64,000 nt of DNA, taken from assembly GCA_002633025.1 (NCBI GenBank), contig NMRB01001265.1, positions 132,711 through 196,710 of the forward strand, given 5' to 3'. The first letter of the stretch is position 1. Each line of letters opens with the position of its first letter. Of this stretch, positions 12,959 through 23,862 are shown in pieces. The notes below the pieces were generated by a model. That model had not been told where the DNA came from and searched no databases. It was given only the letters and a program-made list of their open reading frames with translations. The DNA comes from Notospermus geniculatus (lineage: Eukaryota; Nemertea; Pilidiophora; Heteronemertea; Lineidae). Position numbers and translations under genes: made by a program.

Positions 12959-14271
12959 CTTTTTCTGTTCTTCCGTTTGACTTCTCAGTTTAATTCCAAA
13001 TGTCTTAGCGTTACTTATTTGAAATGGAACACAGGTTTCATGGAACAGCAATAATACACACTTCCTATTCGGACGCTGGGTGTACAAAGCTCAAGTACAT
13101 GTACAGTATGAGGAAATTGTAATTGTTTAAATGGCTGCACAAAGAATACAGTTACAGCTGACTGCAGTTCTCGAATTCCTTTGATGATGTCAGATGGGGG
13201 AACGTTCGCTCGGTCTACTTTGAGCCACTGATTTATAGGAAGCGTCCAATTCCGCCTTCTTTACACCAAGATTTACCCAGGGTCATCTTTCTGTACATCG
13301 TGCCTTTCCTGGGTTCGAAGAGTGCGGAGACGAACATACTCCAACAGAAAATTTCCTTAATCTGTTCTGTAGTACCCGATCCACAGTCTGGGCTGTATGT
13401 CTGATAGCGTCAGAGATGCAGATTCCTGGATAAGGTCTTCTACGGCCTACGCAAGAATGCAAGCAGCTTGCTGGCGAAATTCGAAAAAAGTTAAATCACA
13501 TCCTTAAAAAGTACTTCTATCATCTTGTCTAGGCAGTGACAATAATTGAAGGGAATCATGTTTTAAGACGGCGTATAATTTATCTCGAGAAACTTTATTT
13601 TTCATGAGCATCATTCTGCGGCGATTCCTAACTGCGCAGAAGAAAGTTGCACAGAAATCGTTCAGCGTTTGAATTTTATACGATGAGGCGGAAAAACTTG
13701 TAGAAGTAGAGGAAAAAGTATGTGCTTGTAAGCCATGATCGGCTCGGCGGCGTACCATCGTAACAATTTCAGTCCGATGAGATCGTCTCATATGAGTTGA
13801 TTAAACGACAACTAATGTTTGTGATAACTGACATTACCAATTCCCTTGGCAACAAAGTGAGTGTTGGAAATTGACGATGTGCTTCTGTTCTCTGTCTATG
13901 TTTCCTCAGTATTCTGAAAGATCTGAAAGAAATAAGGTCTTTGTTATTTCCATCAATTAAGATGAAATCGAGGTATTTTTCTGTTTGTCTGCTGTAAGAA
14001 GCAATTAATTTGGTCAATATTGGGAAATGACTACATGACAAAGCTCAGTTGTGATACTCTTCAACATTTTTATGCCAAGTATAGGCGTCGTATTCTGACC
14101 CTTCAAATGTTCCTTTCTTTTCAATTGCTTTTAATGTGGATGATACATTGGTGGTTTGGGAGACAGCAAAGAAACACTCTTGACAGTGAAGATGCGAAAA
14201 GAAGCTACCAGATCAAACCATTTTATTCTGAACGGATTAAAAACTACTTTTTAAACTTCTCTTTCCGTATG
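12959..14271. other. intergenic, nothing recognised
   Basis: ORFs at 13504-13791, 13769-14041 and 14020-14307 have no recognisable domain, and the last runs into an LTR. Treated as non-coding. Confidence 0.35.
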
Positions 14272-14276
14272 GTTGT

Positions 14277-14521
14277 TGAAAGGTTCCTGGTTATGATGGA
14301 TGGTTGAAGACTGCAGGGATAACTTCATAGATTATTTATTTGCAAGTGAACTGAACATTCATCAACCGTGCCCAGGTTACACAGGAACTGGAAGACCCAG
14401 CTTGCAATGCATTATGGGTAGGGCATACATAAAAGGTGGAATAGGCCTAGCCTAGATGAAACAGTGGGTTGTATATAAATGTGGGATTGGCCACATAGGC
14501 CTACAGAGTTAGAACACTACA
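14277..14521 (-). repeat. 3' LTR of the Gypsy element
   Basis: 245 bp, near-identical to 19144-19388. It starts TG and ends CA on the plus strand, as retroviral-type LTRs do. It contains TATATAAATGTGG and GGCCTA motifs. Confidence 0.95.
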
Positions 14522-14532
14522 TCCCTTCCCTT
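14522..14532 (-). other. polypurine tract
   Basis: On the element strand this reads AAGGGAAGGGA and abuts the 3' LTR exactly, the expected position for plus-strand primer selection. Confidence 0.8.
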
Positions 14533-14853
14533 GTAGATAGTTCCTCCCACAGAATGAACTAACATGGCAAACCACAGCGACGGTGCGATGACAGAATACA
14601 CGTCACATGAGCAACACACAAATGCTTACAGTCCAATACGCAATAGGCTAACGCCATAGGGACCACACAAAGGTCAAATGCAAAGAATAAACCTAAAACT
14701 AAACCCGAGGCATCCTGCACAACAGGCCAATGCTAAACATAAACTTGAAACATTCACACTTCACTAGTAAACATGATGACTTGAAACTTGAGACCCTACA
14801 CTTTGTCAAGATTACACAAGATTCTACTCATATCATCACACGGGACAGTTCCT
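14533..14853 (-). other. 3' untranslated region of the Gypsy element
   Basis: Lies between the Gag-Pol stop and the polypurine tract. No ORF of its own is recognised. Confidence 0.7.
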
Positions 14854-17800
14854 TCAGAGATCCAACCTATCTGGAGCCTTTCTGATGCGAGATGACCTTC
14901 TCGGCGGGGCAGCAGGCTGTGGAACGTCAGGTTTGACCGGTGGAGTGTTCGCTTTTGGCGGGCTTTCGCCACTAACCGTGGTGCTAGGTGGCAGAACAGT
15001 GTCCATCGTATGCGGTGGGGACGAACCGGCAGGTTGAGGTAGCAGATCAGGCAGTGCGTCCATCTCCAGTGGCTCGGGAATGTCACAACTGACTTTCTTG
15101 AAGAACGACGAGTTACGAGTAATACTGCGCTCACCATCAGATGCGGTCAGCATACTCCCTTTCTTTTCGCGCACAATCATTGGCGAAGTGAAGTACGGAG
15201 TGTCCGCTTTTGACTTCACGTATGGCCTTCTCACGACAACGGCGTCTCCTGGTTTCAGGTCGCTCGGTGTTACATAACACGGTCTGTCAGCGTACTCCTT
15301 CATTTTCATTTTCTGATCAGTGTCACGCTTGCACACGAGTTCGCGTATAGGGTCGACTTCAGGATTTTGTGGGAGCTTATTCTTGGCGGCACGTTTCAAG
15401 CACAGCGTGGCCGGTGGAACACCGGTCGTAGCATGCGGCGTGGTGCGGTAGTTACGTAGGAATGATTGTAGGTCTTTTCTCCAGTTGGTACCTTGCGCTT
15501 TGGAGACTTTCACATGTTTCTTAAGCGTTCTTACGAAACGCTCAACCTCGCCATTGGCTCTTGGCCAAAGAGGCGTAACCTTCCGATGCTTGAATCCTAA
15601 CACTTCAGCAAATTTCGCGAAATCCTCTCCATTAAATGGCGGACCGTTGTCGCTCTTGACGACGTCTGGTGTACCGAAGGTGGCGAAGATCTGATCCAGC
15701 TTGGGTATAACTGCCTTTGCGGCGGTGCTGCTGACGGGTTCCACGAACGGAAAACGTGAGTAATCATCCACAAGAATAAGAACGGTTTCGTCTTCCACAC
15801 TGGCGAAGTCGGCACTTGTTTCTTCAAATGGACCACTTGGCAATACAGTCATCTGCAGAGGTTCTCGGCTCGGTATTGGTGTCGCAACTTGGCACTGCAG
15901 GCATGATTTGATCTTATTTTCTACCATTTTGTCCATCAGCGGGAACCAAACCTTTTCGCGGAGTAGGCCCTTTGTTTTTACGATGCCGAGGTGTCCTTCA
16001 TGTGCGATGTCAACCACTCTATCCTGGAGCGATGCCGGCATTACAAGGCGGTTTGACTTCAGCAGCAACGTATCAGTGTCATTGCAAGTAAGTTCGGTTT
16101 TCACAAGCTCAAATCTTGAGATTTCCGCGACAGAGACGTCGTTTGGCGGTTTGTGCCAATGTCCAGACCTCATGCATGAGATGACAGCTTGTAACAGCGG
16201 ATCGCTAGTGGTGGCGGTTTCAACTTCTGCGAGTGTCATTGCCTTCGGGACGGCGTTCTGGGCGATGTAAGCAATATGACAGTCGGCTTCAGACTCCAAA
16301 TGGTCATCAACGTTAGTTGCGGCTGGCTTATCGATGGGGTGGCGTGACGAGTAGTCGGCAGGGTTTGACTTGCCAGGGCGGTATTCCACAGTAAAGCGAT
16401 ACCGCTGAAGTTCCATCAACCATCTTTCAATTCTTGCAGTGGGACGTGACGACGGGTTGTTGAACAATGAAACGAGAGGCTGGTGGTCGGATATCACTCG
16501 GAATGCTTTCCCATACAAGTACAGATGGAATCGACGTATTGCCCAGTATACTGACAACGCTTCACGATCGATCTGTGGATAACGAGCTTCGGTTGGCGTG
16601 AGTGGGTGACTGGCAAAGTAAAGCGGAGTGTACGAACTGTCGGCTTTGTTGACTTGCGCTAGCACAGCTCCCAGGCCTATTGGGCTTCCGTCAGTGAACA
16701 GAACGGTTTCCTTCTTTGGATCAAAGTATCCCAAGGTCGTCTTCTCAGACAGTGCATTCTTCAAATCCTTGAAGGCGTGATCTTGCTCGGGTCCCCACGA
16801 CCATGATACGTCTTTGTGGGTGAGCATGCGCAGAGGACGAGTGATAACAGCAAAGTCCTTGATGTAGCGTGAACAGAATGATGCAGAGCTCAACAAGCTG
16901 CGGACTTCAGTGACGTTGGAGGGTGGACTTAGCGCTTGGATCTCGTTTACCTTCTTGGGATCGGGTGAAATCCCTTCGCCACTGAACACATGCCCGAAAA
17001 ACAACATACTCGGGACGCGAAATCTACACTTTGGCAAGTTAACCTTGAGGTTGTTGGCGGCGAGGCGGACTAGCACTTCCCGCAAGCGATCATCGTGTTC
17101 TTTGGTGTTGTCTCCTCCGATGTAGATGTCATCACTGATGTTCTTGACGCCAGGGATGCCGCTGATAATGTCACTTATCTTCTTCTGGAAGATTTCTGCT
17201 GAGCATGACATGCCGAAGTTCAAACGCTTATAGCGGAACAGACCAATGTGCGTACTAAACGTGGTCAGATGGCGTGAATCTGGGTGCAGCAGGATTTGGT
17301 GGTAGCCCTGCTTGAGGTCGATCTTGCTGAACACTTTGCATCCATTGAGGTCAGAGGTGACGTCATCAATGGTGGGTATGATGTGACGCTCACGAATAAT
17401 TGCGCGGTTGACAGCTCGCATGTCCACACATATGCGAATTTCGTCTGGGTTGTGAGGCTTTGGCACGACGACAATTGGCGATATCCAGGGGGTCGGTCCT
17501 TCAGAAGGTTCGATGATGTCAGATTCTTGCAACTCACGGAGTTTGGTCTCCACTTGCTTCCTAACGTGAAATGGGATGCGACGATGTGGCTGCGCTATGG
17601 GCTTGACGCTTGGATCGACATGGATACACACGGGGTCACCTTTGCAAACTCCCATCCCTTCGCTAACATTCGGAATATCAGCCAAGACGTCATCTAGTGT
17701 GTCCAGTGACTTCTCCGGCCCGGCGATGGCATTGGCAACGCGAATCAGTCCCAGGCGTTGTGACGCACTCCAACTCAGCAGGGAGCTACTAGGTCCTTTC

Positions 17801-18966
17801 ATGACGTAGAACGTCTCCATGGTCTCGCAGGTTTCCGTGGCGACAGATGACTCGAACTTCCCCGACAGTTCGAGCGGTTTGGACGACATGTATGGGAAGA
17901 TTTTTGCTGATGACTTCTGGAGCGGTGGACACTGTTGTAGACTGTGGTAATCTTGTTCATTAAGAATGTTTACCGTTGCGCCCGAGTCGGCCATGATCCT
18001 AAGCGGAGAACCGGCGATGTTGACTGTGAAGAAGGGTTTTCCAGGTTTGACAGGAAAGGCGTCCTGGGTGAGGTGAAACGTGTATTCTTCAGGGTCTGCG
18101 CCCTCGAGGCAAGTGGCGACGTCTTGGTCCTCAGACTCGGCGGCTTGGTCTTCGGATTCGATGGCTTGGGCTCTGTGGCGTGGCTTCCTGGGTTTGCTGC
18201 GACATACACTGGCGAAGTGGTTGAGCTTGTCACAGTTGAGACAACGTTTGCCCTTCGCTGGACAATCCCCTTTGTGCGGGTAAGAGCCTCCACAGAATCC
18301 ACATTTTGAGTTAGATTCCTGTGGCGTCGGTGGTGCTGACGAACTTGATCTTGACGATGCTCGGTTGCGGTTACGATTGGGCTTCATCTTGCTGCGGTTA
18401 AGGTAGTTTGCTTGTGGATTTTCCATCTCGTGGGTTTGCTCATCAGCCGTCTCCATGGCGTGTGCAGTCTTGAGTAGGCTTTCCAGGTTCAGCGACTGTT
18501 CAATTGCTTTACGACGCAGCCTCGCAGATGTCGTGCCCTGTATGATCTGACGTTTTATTTCTATGTCTACATCGGCAAATTCACATTTGCGAGCGAGTAG
18601 CTGCAGCCTGGTGTAGAATCCTGACACAGATTCATCTGGTTTCTGAGACTCTTTGCGAAACACATAGACGTGGTAGTCAATGCATTTTTGCGGTTCCAGA
18701 TGATCGGCCAGAGCTTTCACTGCGGTACGGTAGACATCCATAGCGTCAGTAGGTTCAGGCAAGGTGAGGGTGTCAAAGACATCCATGGTTTCTTCTCCGA
18801 CGTAGTGGAGCAGCATGGCCTTCCTTTGATCTGGGTCAGTCACCTTCGTTGCCACAAACAGGTTGTCCAGTCGCTTGACATACTTGTCAAACCTGGTGGG
18901 TGCAGTGTCTCTAGGCAGCAGTTCAAACTCGGGGAAGTTTGGCAGAGTGAATGCTGCAGCCATCAT
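14854..18966 (-). CDS. gag-pol: Gag-Pol polyprotein, Ty3/Gypsy retrotransposon
   Basis: A single 1370-aa frame. Gag occupies about residues 1-200. Two zinc-knuckle-like motifs follow at about 220-255 (CGFCGGSYPHKGDC, then CLNCDKLNHFASVC). The aspartic protease motif ADSGATVNIL lies at about 325. Reverse transcriptase has NISDDIYIGG at about 612; ISDD in place of YxDD is usual in Mag/SURL-type elements. RNase H (LFTDGSPIGLGAVL) lies at about 759. Integrase has an HHCC finger (HEGHLG...CLQCQ) near 990 and a D,D,E core near 1055, 1103 (SDNGPPFN) and 1140 (ANGEVERF). The order Pro-RT-RH-IN defines Ty3/Gypsy. Gag and Pol share one frame with no frameshift. The tail is Pro/Ser-rich and ends in a basic segment. 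Confidence 0.95.
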   Translation of the reverse strand: MMAAAFTLPNFPEFELLPRDTAPTRFDKYVKRLDNLFVATKVTDPDQRKAMLLHYVGEETMDVFDTLTLPEPTDAMDVYRTAVKALADHLEPQKCIDYHVYVFRKESQKPDESVSGFYTRLQLLARKCEFADVDIEIKRQIIQGTTSARLRRKAIEQSLNLESLLKTAHAMETADEQTHEMENPQANYLNRSKMKPNRNRNRASSRSSSSAPPTPQESNSKCGFCGGSYPHKGDCPAKGKRCLNCDKLNHFASVCRSKPRKPRHRAQAIESEDQAAESEDQDVATCLEGADPEEYTFHLTQDAFPVKPGKPFFTVNIAGSPLRIMADSGATVNILNEQDYHSLQQCPPLQKSSAKIFPYMSSKPLELSGKFESSVATETCETMETFYVMKGPSSSLLSWSASQRLGLIRVANAIAGPEKSLDTLDDVLADIPNVSEGMGVCKGDPVCIHVDPSVKPIAQPHRRIPFHVRKQVETKLRELQESDIIEPSEGPTPWISPIVVVPKPHNPDEIRICVDMRAVNRAIIRERHIIPTIDDVTSDLNGCKVFSKIDLKQGYHQILLHPDSRHLTTFSTHIGLFRYKRLNFGMSCSAEIFQKKISDIISGIPGVKNISDDIYIGGDNTKEHDDRLREVLVRLAANNLKVNLPKCRFRVPSMLFFGHVFSGEGISPDPKKVNEIQALSPPSNVTEVRSLLSSASFCSRYIKDFAVITRPLRMLTHKDVSWSWGPEQDHAFKDLKNALSEKTTLGYFDPKKETVLFTDGSPIGLGAVLAQVNKADSSYTPLYFASHPLTPTEARYPQIDREALSVYWAIRRFHLYLYGKAFRVISDHQPLVSLFNNPSSRPTARIERWLMELQRYRFTVEYRPGKSNPADYSSRHPIDKPAATNVDDHLESEADCHIAYIAQNAVPKAMTLAEVETATTSDPLLQAVISCMRSGHWHKPPNDVSVAEISRFELVKTELTCNDTDTLLLKSNRLVMPASLQDRVVDIAHEGHLGIVKTKGLLREKVWFPLMDKMVENKIKSCLQCQVATPIPSREPLQMTVLPSGPFEETSADFASVEDETVLILVDDYSRFPFVEPVSSTAAKAVIPKLDQIFATFGTPDVVKSDNGPPFNGEDFAKFAEVLGFKHRKVTPLWPRANGEVERFVRTLKKHVKVSKAQGTNWRKDLQSFLRNYRTTPHATTGVPPATLCLKRAAKNKLPQNPEVDPIRELVCKRDTDQKMKMKEYADRPCYVTPSDLKPGDAVVVRRPYVKSKADTPYFTSPMIVREKKGSMLTASDGERSITRNSSFFKKVSCDIPEPLEMDALPDLLPQPAGSSPPHTMDTVLPPSTTVSGESPPKANTPPVKPDVPQPAAPPRRSSRIRKAPDRLDL

Positions 18967-19126
18967 GAGTGCAGGGGGCAGTGCTTCGATGTACAGCGAT
19001 GCACTCGTCTATGCAGGCAGGCACCTGGGCACAAGCACATGGGATGGGAACATCGATCTTCAATCTTCGTTTTGCAGCTATTAATTGAGGCACCTTGATC
19101 AAAACCAATGCAGTTTTCCAATTGAT

Positions 19127-19142
19127 CCCATCCTCGTCGCCA
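19127..19142 (-). other. primer-binding site, tRNA-Ser type
   Basis: The plus strand reads CCCATCCTCGTCGCCA, identical to the 3' end of a typical eukaryotic tRNA-Ser plus CCA as I recall it. It lies one base from the 5' LTR, where minus-strand cDNA synthesis is primed. Confidence 0.85.
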
Positions 19143-19143
19143 T

Positions 19144-19388
19144 TGAAAGGTTCCTGGTTATGATGGATGGTTGAAGACTGCAGGGATAACTTCATAGATT
19201 ATTTATTTGCAAGTGAACTGAACATTCATCAACCGTGCCCAGGTTACACAGGAACTGGAAGACCCAGCTTGCAATGCATTATGGGTAGGGCATACATAAA
19301 AGGTGGAATAGGCCTAGCCTAGATGAAACAGTGGGTTGTATATAAATGTGGGATTGGCCACATAGGCCTACAGAGTTAGAACACTACA
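19144..19388 (-). repeat. 5' LTR of the Gypsy element
   Basis: 245-bp copy of 14277-19388's left LTR (14277-14521). It should carry the promoter of the element. GTTGT follows at 19389-19393 as the target duplication. Confidence 0.95.
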
Positions 19389-19393
19389 GTTGT

Positions 19394-19893
19394 GACAAGG
19401 TAACTGCAGTAGAAGTTGGGAAAGTAACTTCTTTGCCAAATTCACTGGAAAAATGCATAAATGCCTGGAAAACGATGTCCATATTTTTACGTACATGTAC
19501 ATGTAAGACGGTGTACATCATGTATGTCCTATAATTTTGGTCATAGATGTCCCCCTTGGTATAATAGCCGGCATCTTGGTTGTTTATAGGTAGCGTATTC
19601 TTCATATGCGGTCATAGAGAGAGGCAATGTAGACCGATCATTACTCTCGCCAGACACGCCCGAGGCTCTCGTCCAGTTTCCGCTCGGGGTGGCAATACAT
19701 TCTCCGCTCACAAGAAAATACTCTTTTGGTTCACCTTGATTTGCCGCGAGGCCACTGTCCCAGATTGATTTAATGACCGCCATCGTCATGAATCAGGTTG
19801 ACTGCTATGGAAAGTTAGGAGATGTTAGCCTTTGGTCTGCAGTCGCAGCACGTGGGGTATTGTTCGTGGCAATGATATATAGTGCGTGGTGTA
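19394..19893. other. intergenic, nothing recognised
   Basis: Short ORFs only (for example 19541-19789), with no domain. Confidence 0.35.
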
Positions 19894-20153
19894 TTGTTAG
19901 TTACAATGATATAAGATGAATAATATATAGGAAATAATTCTTACGTCGTCGACGAAGGAACACCGGTACACGGAGCTGTGCGGACCATCNCCATGTGACT
20001 CAATTGCGATATTTTTTCGATAATTTCACTACGTGAACCTTAACGCCACCAGGCTTGTTGTTAGTTACAATGATATAAGATGAATAATATATAGGAAATA
20101 ATTCTTACGTCGTCGACGAAGGAACACCGGTACACGGAGCTGTGCGGACCATC
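19894..20153. repeat. 96-bp direct repeat flanking an N: probable contig-end duplication
   Basis: 19894-19989 and 20058-20153 are identical over 96 bp. The first copy stops exactly at the N at 19990. This is the pattern left when two overlapping contig ends are joined without merging, so it is more likely an assembly artefact than biology. Confidence 0.8.
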
Positions 20154-20191
20154 GACATGACTTGAGGAGCAAATTCCTGGCTCGTTTTCTA

Positions 20192-20683
20192 AAGGTACTG
20201 TCACACTGAAGTGGTTCTCAAAACGTCCTGCTCCGTCCTAAAAAAATCGTTAAACTGTCTAGAACGTGTAAAGGGCCTGTCACACTGAAGTAGTTGTCAA
20301 AACGTCCTGCCCCGTCCTAAAAAAATGGTAAAACGGGCTAAAACGTGTAACCCTTGGCAAAATAATGCCTTGGTGTTCTGCAGCACCCTTTCCGTCCATG
20401 AAGTTCGTAAAAAGACTGTAAAAAGTTGCCACTACGTCCACTCCGTTCGCACACAGTTTGAACCCGTTCGGCAAAATTTTCAAGAATGTACTGAAAACTA
20501 CATGTACTTCAGTGTGACAGGTCCTTTACCCTTGGCAAAATAATGCCTCGAAGTTCTGTAGCACCCTTCTCATCCGAGCACGTTCATGAAGTTCGTAGAG
20601 TGTAAAAGGTTGCCACTACGTCCACTCCGTTCGGCAACATTTTCAAGACGTACTGAGAACTAGCTCAGTGTGATGGGGCATTA
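20192..20683. mobile_element. MITE interrupted by a copy of its own family
   Basis: The outer copy begins near 20192 (ACTGTCACACTGAAGTGG) and ends near 20683 (CTCAGTGTGATGGGGCA). An inner copy at 20271-20526 has matching termini (CCTGTCACACTGAAGT and complement), flanked by TA at 20269-20270 and 20527-20528. The halves of the outer copy match the inner copy internally (AAACGTCCTGC, TTGCCACTACGTCCACTCCG). Confidence 0.75.
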
Positions 20684-21124
20684 AGAAGGGTTTCATATTT
20701 TTGCTCCGATCCTACTCCTTGTCTATGTCTGAGTCTGAGTCGGCCGTCTTCGGGACAATACTGTCTGTTGACGGTATTTTTATGTCTTAAGTTGCTTTGT
20801 AAAACTGAAGTAGGCCTAATCGGATTTACACTGTTAGAGTTCTCAAACGTGAAAAAGAAGATGCCCGACTGAAATCAACTTGAACACTTAAAGCAAAAAA
20901 GAATGCGATGACTTAATTCTAAGATGAAAGAAGAGCTACATGTACAATGTAGTCCTAATTCATGTGACATTTTAAAACCAGCCTGTTTTCGATCACACGG
21001 GACTGATAATTGGGTAGCGGTGCACATGTACATGTAAATGTGCTCGTAGTGTACTCAGTGATGTCAGTTGCTGAAGCATGATGTTCTTTGGGTTCAATGT
21101 TCAGCAGTTTGTACATGTATACAA
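20684..21124. other. intergenic, nothing recognised
   Basis: No gene or paired repeat seen. Confidence 0.35.
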
Positions 21125-21126
21125 TA

Positions 21127-21488
21127 GGGAGGTTTCGCACATCTGACGAAACACGAAGTACGAAATACGAATTTGGACTTCACTTATGACGTAATTTCTT
21201 TTTTAGGAGATGGTTGGTACCAAAAATATCGCCTGCTGCCAGAGCATCTTTTAGCGTATGACGTTAGACCGATAGAATTTACGGTGTGTATTAAAATTCG
21301 AAATTTATCCTTGTACGAAGTGGAAATTAAAAAATCAAGATGCACCATAACTCTCTCGATCTTACATTACGTGCTAAAAGACGGCAGCAGGGACATTTGC
21401 GGTAGCAACCATGTCCAGAAATACATTAGGTCCTGGAAATGAAGTCGAATTTCGTACTTCGTGTTTCGTCAGACTTGCGAAACCTCCC
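21127..21488. mobile_element. GGGAGG-ended element with TA target
   Basis: Inverted termini of about 50 bp start GGGAGGTTTCGCACATCTG. TA flanks both ends (21125-21126, 21489-21490). The first bases are shared with the MITEs at 6349 and 12802, suggesting one superfamily with GGGAG ends. A right-end fragment of this family lies at 23785-23862. Confidence 0.75.
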
Positions 21489-21490
21489 TA

Positions 21491-22833
21491 ATCTGTATGG
21501 AACAAAAAACCAGAACCGACATTTAGTGAATACGTAACAGATAAAAATATTATGTACGGTAGAATAGGAAAACTATTCGATAAGTGTTATCCTCGCGTAG
21601 GTTTTATGCAAATTGCATCGCGGCTGATGACGGCTAAAACGATTTATGAGTGCATCACTCCAAAAACTTCAGATTAATATTTTATAGCCTATTTCTTGAT
21701 GCGCTCTGGATTTTGCATCCGTGCTCCTCTGCATCCTGTTGCTGCTGTCACGACACATGATGGATGTACGAGGAAAAAGAGATGTTTACATGAATCTGAT
21801 CTGGGTTTAGGATCAATACGACTACACATGTTTATGCTGCTAGTTCGATTCAATCATGTGATACTGTTTCGATGACGGATGAGCAGAAACACATGTTAAC
21901 TACTTGTGTCTGAATTGGATTTCCTCGAACGGTTTGGACAAGATGACCACGGCAGTACAATGTATGAAACGAACGGCTACCAAAAAAGGTGAAAGGTGTG
22001 CCCTATAGTTTACGAGCAACTATCAGAGTTCAGAAAGCAATCCAAGCCCCCCTGAGATCAAAGTCCTGTCTTATTGTTCAGCGAGGGATTAGAATAGACT
22101 AGAGTGACCAGGGGCAATTTTTATGAAGCCTTCGCAACTTTGCGTTCACGCAAATCTATTGTAAGGCAGTCAGTAGTGAGAAAATAGCAGTCCGAGCCCA
22201 CCCAGTATACCTCGTTATGGCTGGGGCCCGCCCCCCCCCCCCCCCNACTACCCCACGGGCCAACTATCCACGGTGGATGCCAGTCTGTACTACAAAATGA
22301 TTTTGATTTTGCCATTTCGGGTTTCTGCCTCTCTACTAAAGACGGTGGGCCGAAGATAAAAGGGAGCGGGTTCGATTCCCAGCTGGGTCAATTTTTTTTT
22401 CTTTCGAAAAAAGTGTTCAGCAGGAGCTCACCAGAGGATGTTGACACCTTGACAGCTCGAAGACAAATAAGGTGGCGCCCTCCTGGCATCGTGGGGTCTA
22501 TCATGTTCTGAGCGTTCGTTTGAGGTGTTTGCAGGGCGTTAGCATTTCTCTTGCTTGTCGCTTGGGGGCTTTTTGTTCATGCAGTTCAGCTTTAAAAGCC
22601 TAAATGCCACGAATGTTTTATGCACTGTGGCTGTTTAATGAATTCTGATGCTGACCCGACGACGCGGGCTATTTTATGAATAAAAACCGCGCACTCCCCC
22701 TTCAATTTCAACGTCGTTTGTGTATGTTTCTTTTCGGAGCTGCTCTCCAGTTCGAGAGTTGACACTTAGCACTTTTTTCCTAACTGTCAAGAGTCTCGGG
22801 GTGTAGCTTTGTTTATTATTTTTCTTTCCCTAG
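21491..22833. other. intergenic / probable GPCR intron
   Basis: Ends at the acceptor of the GPCR exon, so at least the right part should be intron. A poly-C tract interrupted by an N lies near 22246. A B-box-like GGTTCGATTCC lies near 22370, followed by a T run. I found no upstream exon encoding TM1-TM2. Confidence 0.4.
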
Positions 22834-23581
22834 GTCATCATGGTACCTTGGAAACGCTTTTGCAATTACGTCTGGGATGATTCTTGCTCAAATGAGCATT
22901 GACAGAGCAGTTGCTGTTACATTTCCGATGAAGGCAACATCAATCTGTACCACTTCACGGGCCGTCAAGACCGTACTGGCCACTAGCATCTTCGAGATGA
23001 TCTTTCATACGCAGATTTTCATCACATACAATAAGCCGGATGCACAATCCGATGTAATTATGGCTGATTATCCCCAGGCGAGGTGGCTTGAGTCACTTCA
23101 CCACATTTACCTCTTGGTCATGGGGTGTATCGCACCGTTCTGCATAATTATTTTTAGTAATTTTGTCATAATATTCAGCATGAGGAAAGCTTCCAAAGAA
23201 AGAAGAGAACTGGAATCGTCGAGTAAGAAACAAGTAAAAGAACCGAATTTGACAAAAATGCTTTTGATGACGTCAACCATGTTTGTTATGTGTTCGAGTC
23301 CCAAGCGTATCCATGACACCGTTGTTGCAGATTATGATCTATCTGATCCTTATTGGTCAGCACGTTACTCGTTAGAATTCTGGGTCGTAACTGAAATATG
23401 GCTTTCGAATTTTGCCGTTAATTTTTACTTGTACATTCTTGGGGGTGGGAGGAAGTTTCGGCGTAATGTGAAGCAGGTGTTACAAACATGTTTGACAATA
23501 CCAAGTAAAAGTGCGACATCTTTTATTCAGAGTCAAGCTGATTGTTGTTTCGTCAAATCCGGTAAAAAGTCAACGATATGA
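22834..23581 (+). CDS. class A (rhodopsin-family) GPCR, terminal exon, TM3 to C-terminus
   Basis: The open frame extends upstream of the first ATG (22877) to a CCCTAG acceptor ending at 22833. It adds the TM3 start SSWYLGNAFAITSG before MILAQMSIDRAVAV, so the ATG is internal. SIDRAVAV occupies the DRY position. TM4 and TM5 (HHIYLLVMGCIAPFCIII), TM6 (NLTKMLLMTSTMFVMCSSP) and TM7 (WLSNFAVNFYLYILGGGRKFR) follow, the last with NFYLY in place of NPxxY. A basic tail ends in TGA. The layout suits a peptide-receptor-like or orphan GPCR; the ligand cannot be told. TM1-TM2 must lie on an upstream exon not found here. The exon looks intact. Confidence 0.85.
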
Positions 23582-23784
23582 TTCCTTCGAAAACATTTCC
23601 TGCTTCATTTATCAGTGAAAAAAGTTAATTTTACCTTTATGTAAAAAAAAAATAATGTTTTATATTTTTATTCAATTTAGTGATACTTCAGGAGATATTG
23701 AAGTTTTAAAAGGTTCAGAATTTGGCAAGTCATTATCTCCTTCATGTCCGCCTTACCAGCTAGATACCACATTTGGAATACATC

Positions 23785-23862
23785 AGAAATACATTAAGTC
23801 CTGGAAATGAAGTTGAATTTCGTATTTCCTACTTCGTGTTTCGTCAGATTTGCGAAACCTCA
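23785..23862. mobile_element. right-end fragment of the 21127-type element
   Basis: AAATACATTAAGTCCTGGAA through TTTGCGAAACCTC matches the right end of the element at 21127-21488 with a few changes. The left end is absent. Confidence 0.65.

Larger units (their letters stand above)
14272..19393 (-). mobile_element. complete Ty3/Gypsy LTR retrotransposon (Mag/SURL-like)
   Basis: The span includes the 5-bp target duplication GTTGT at 14272-14276 and 19389-19393. The element proper is 14277-19388: two 245-bp LTRs, a primer-binding site, a polypurine tract and one long Gag-Pol frame. All parts needed for autonomous transposition are present and the ORF has no stop, so the insertion is probably young. 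It is read on the minus strand, so the 5' LTR is the one on the right. Confidence 0.95.

Noticed and set aside
19894-20153. Biological 96-bp direct repeat or attachment site
   Set aside because: One copy ends precisely at an N, which points to unmerged contig ends.
22300-22395. tRNA gene
   Set aside because: Only a B-box-like GGTTCGATTCC followed by T-rich DNA; no A-box or acceptor pairing.
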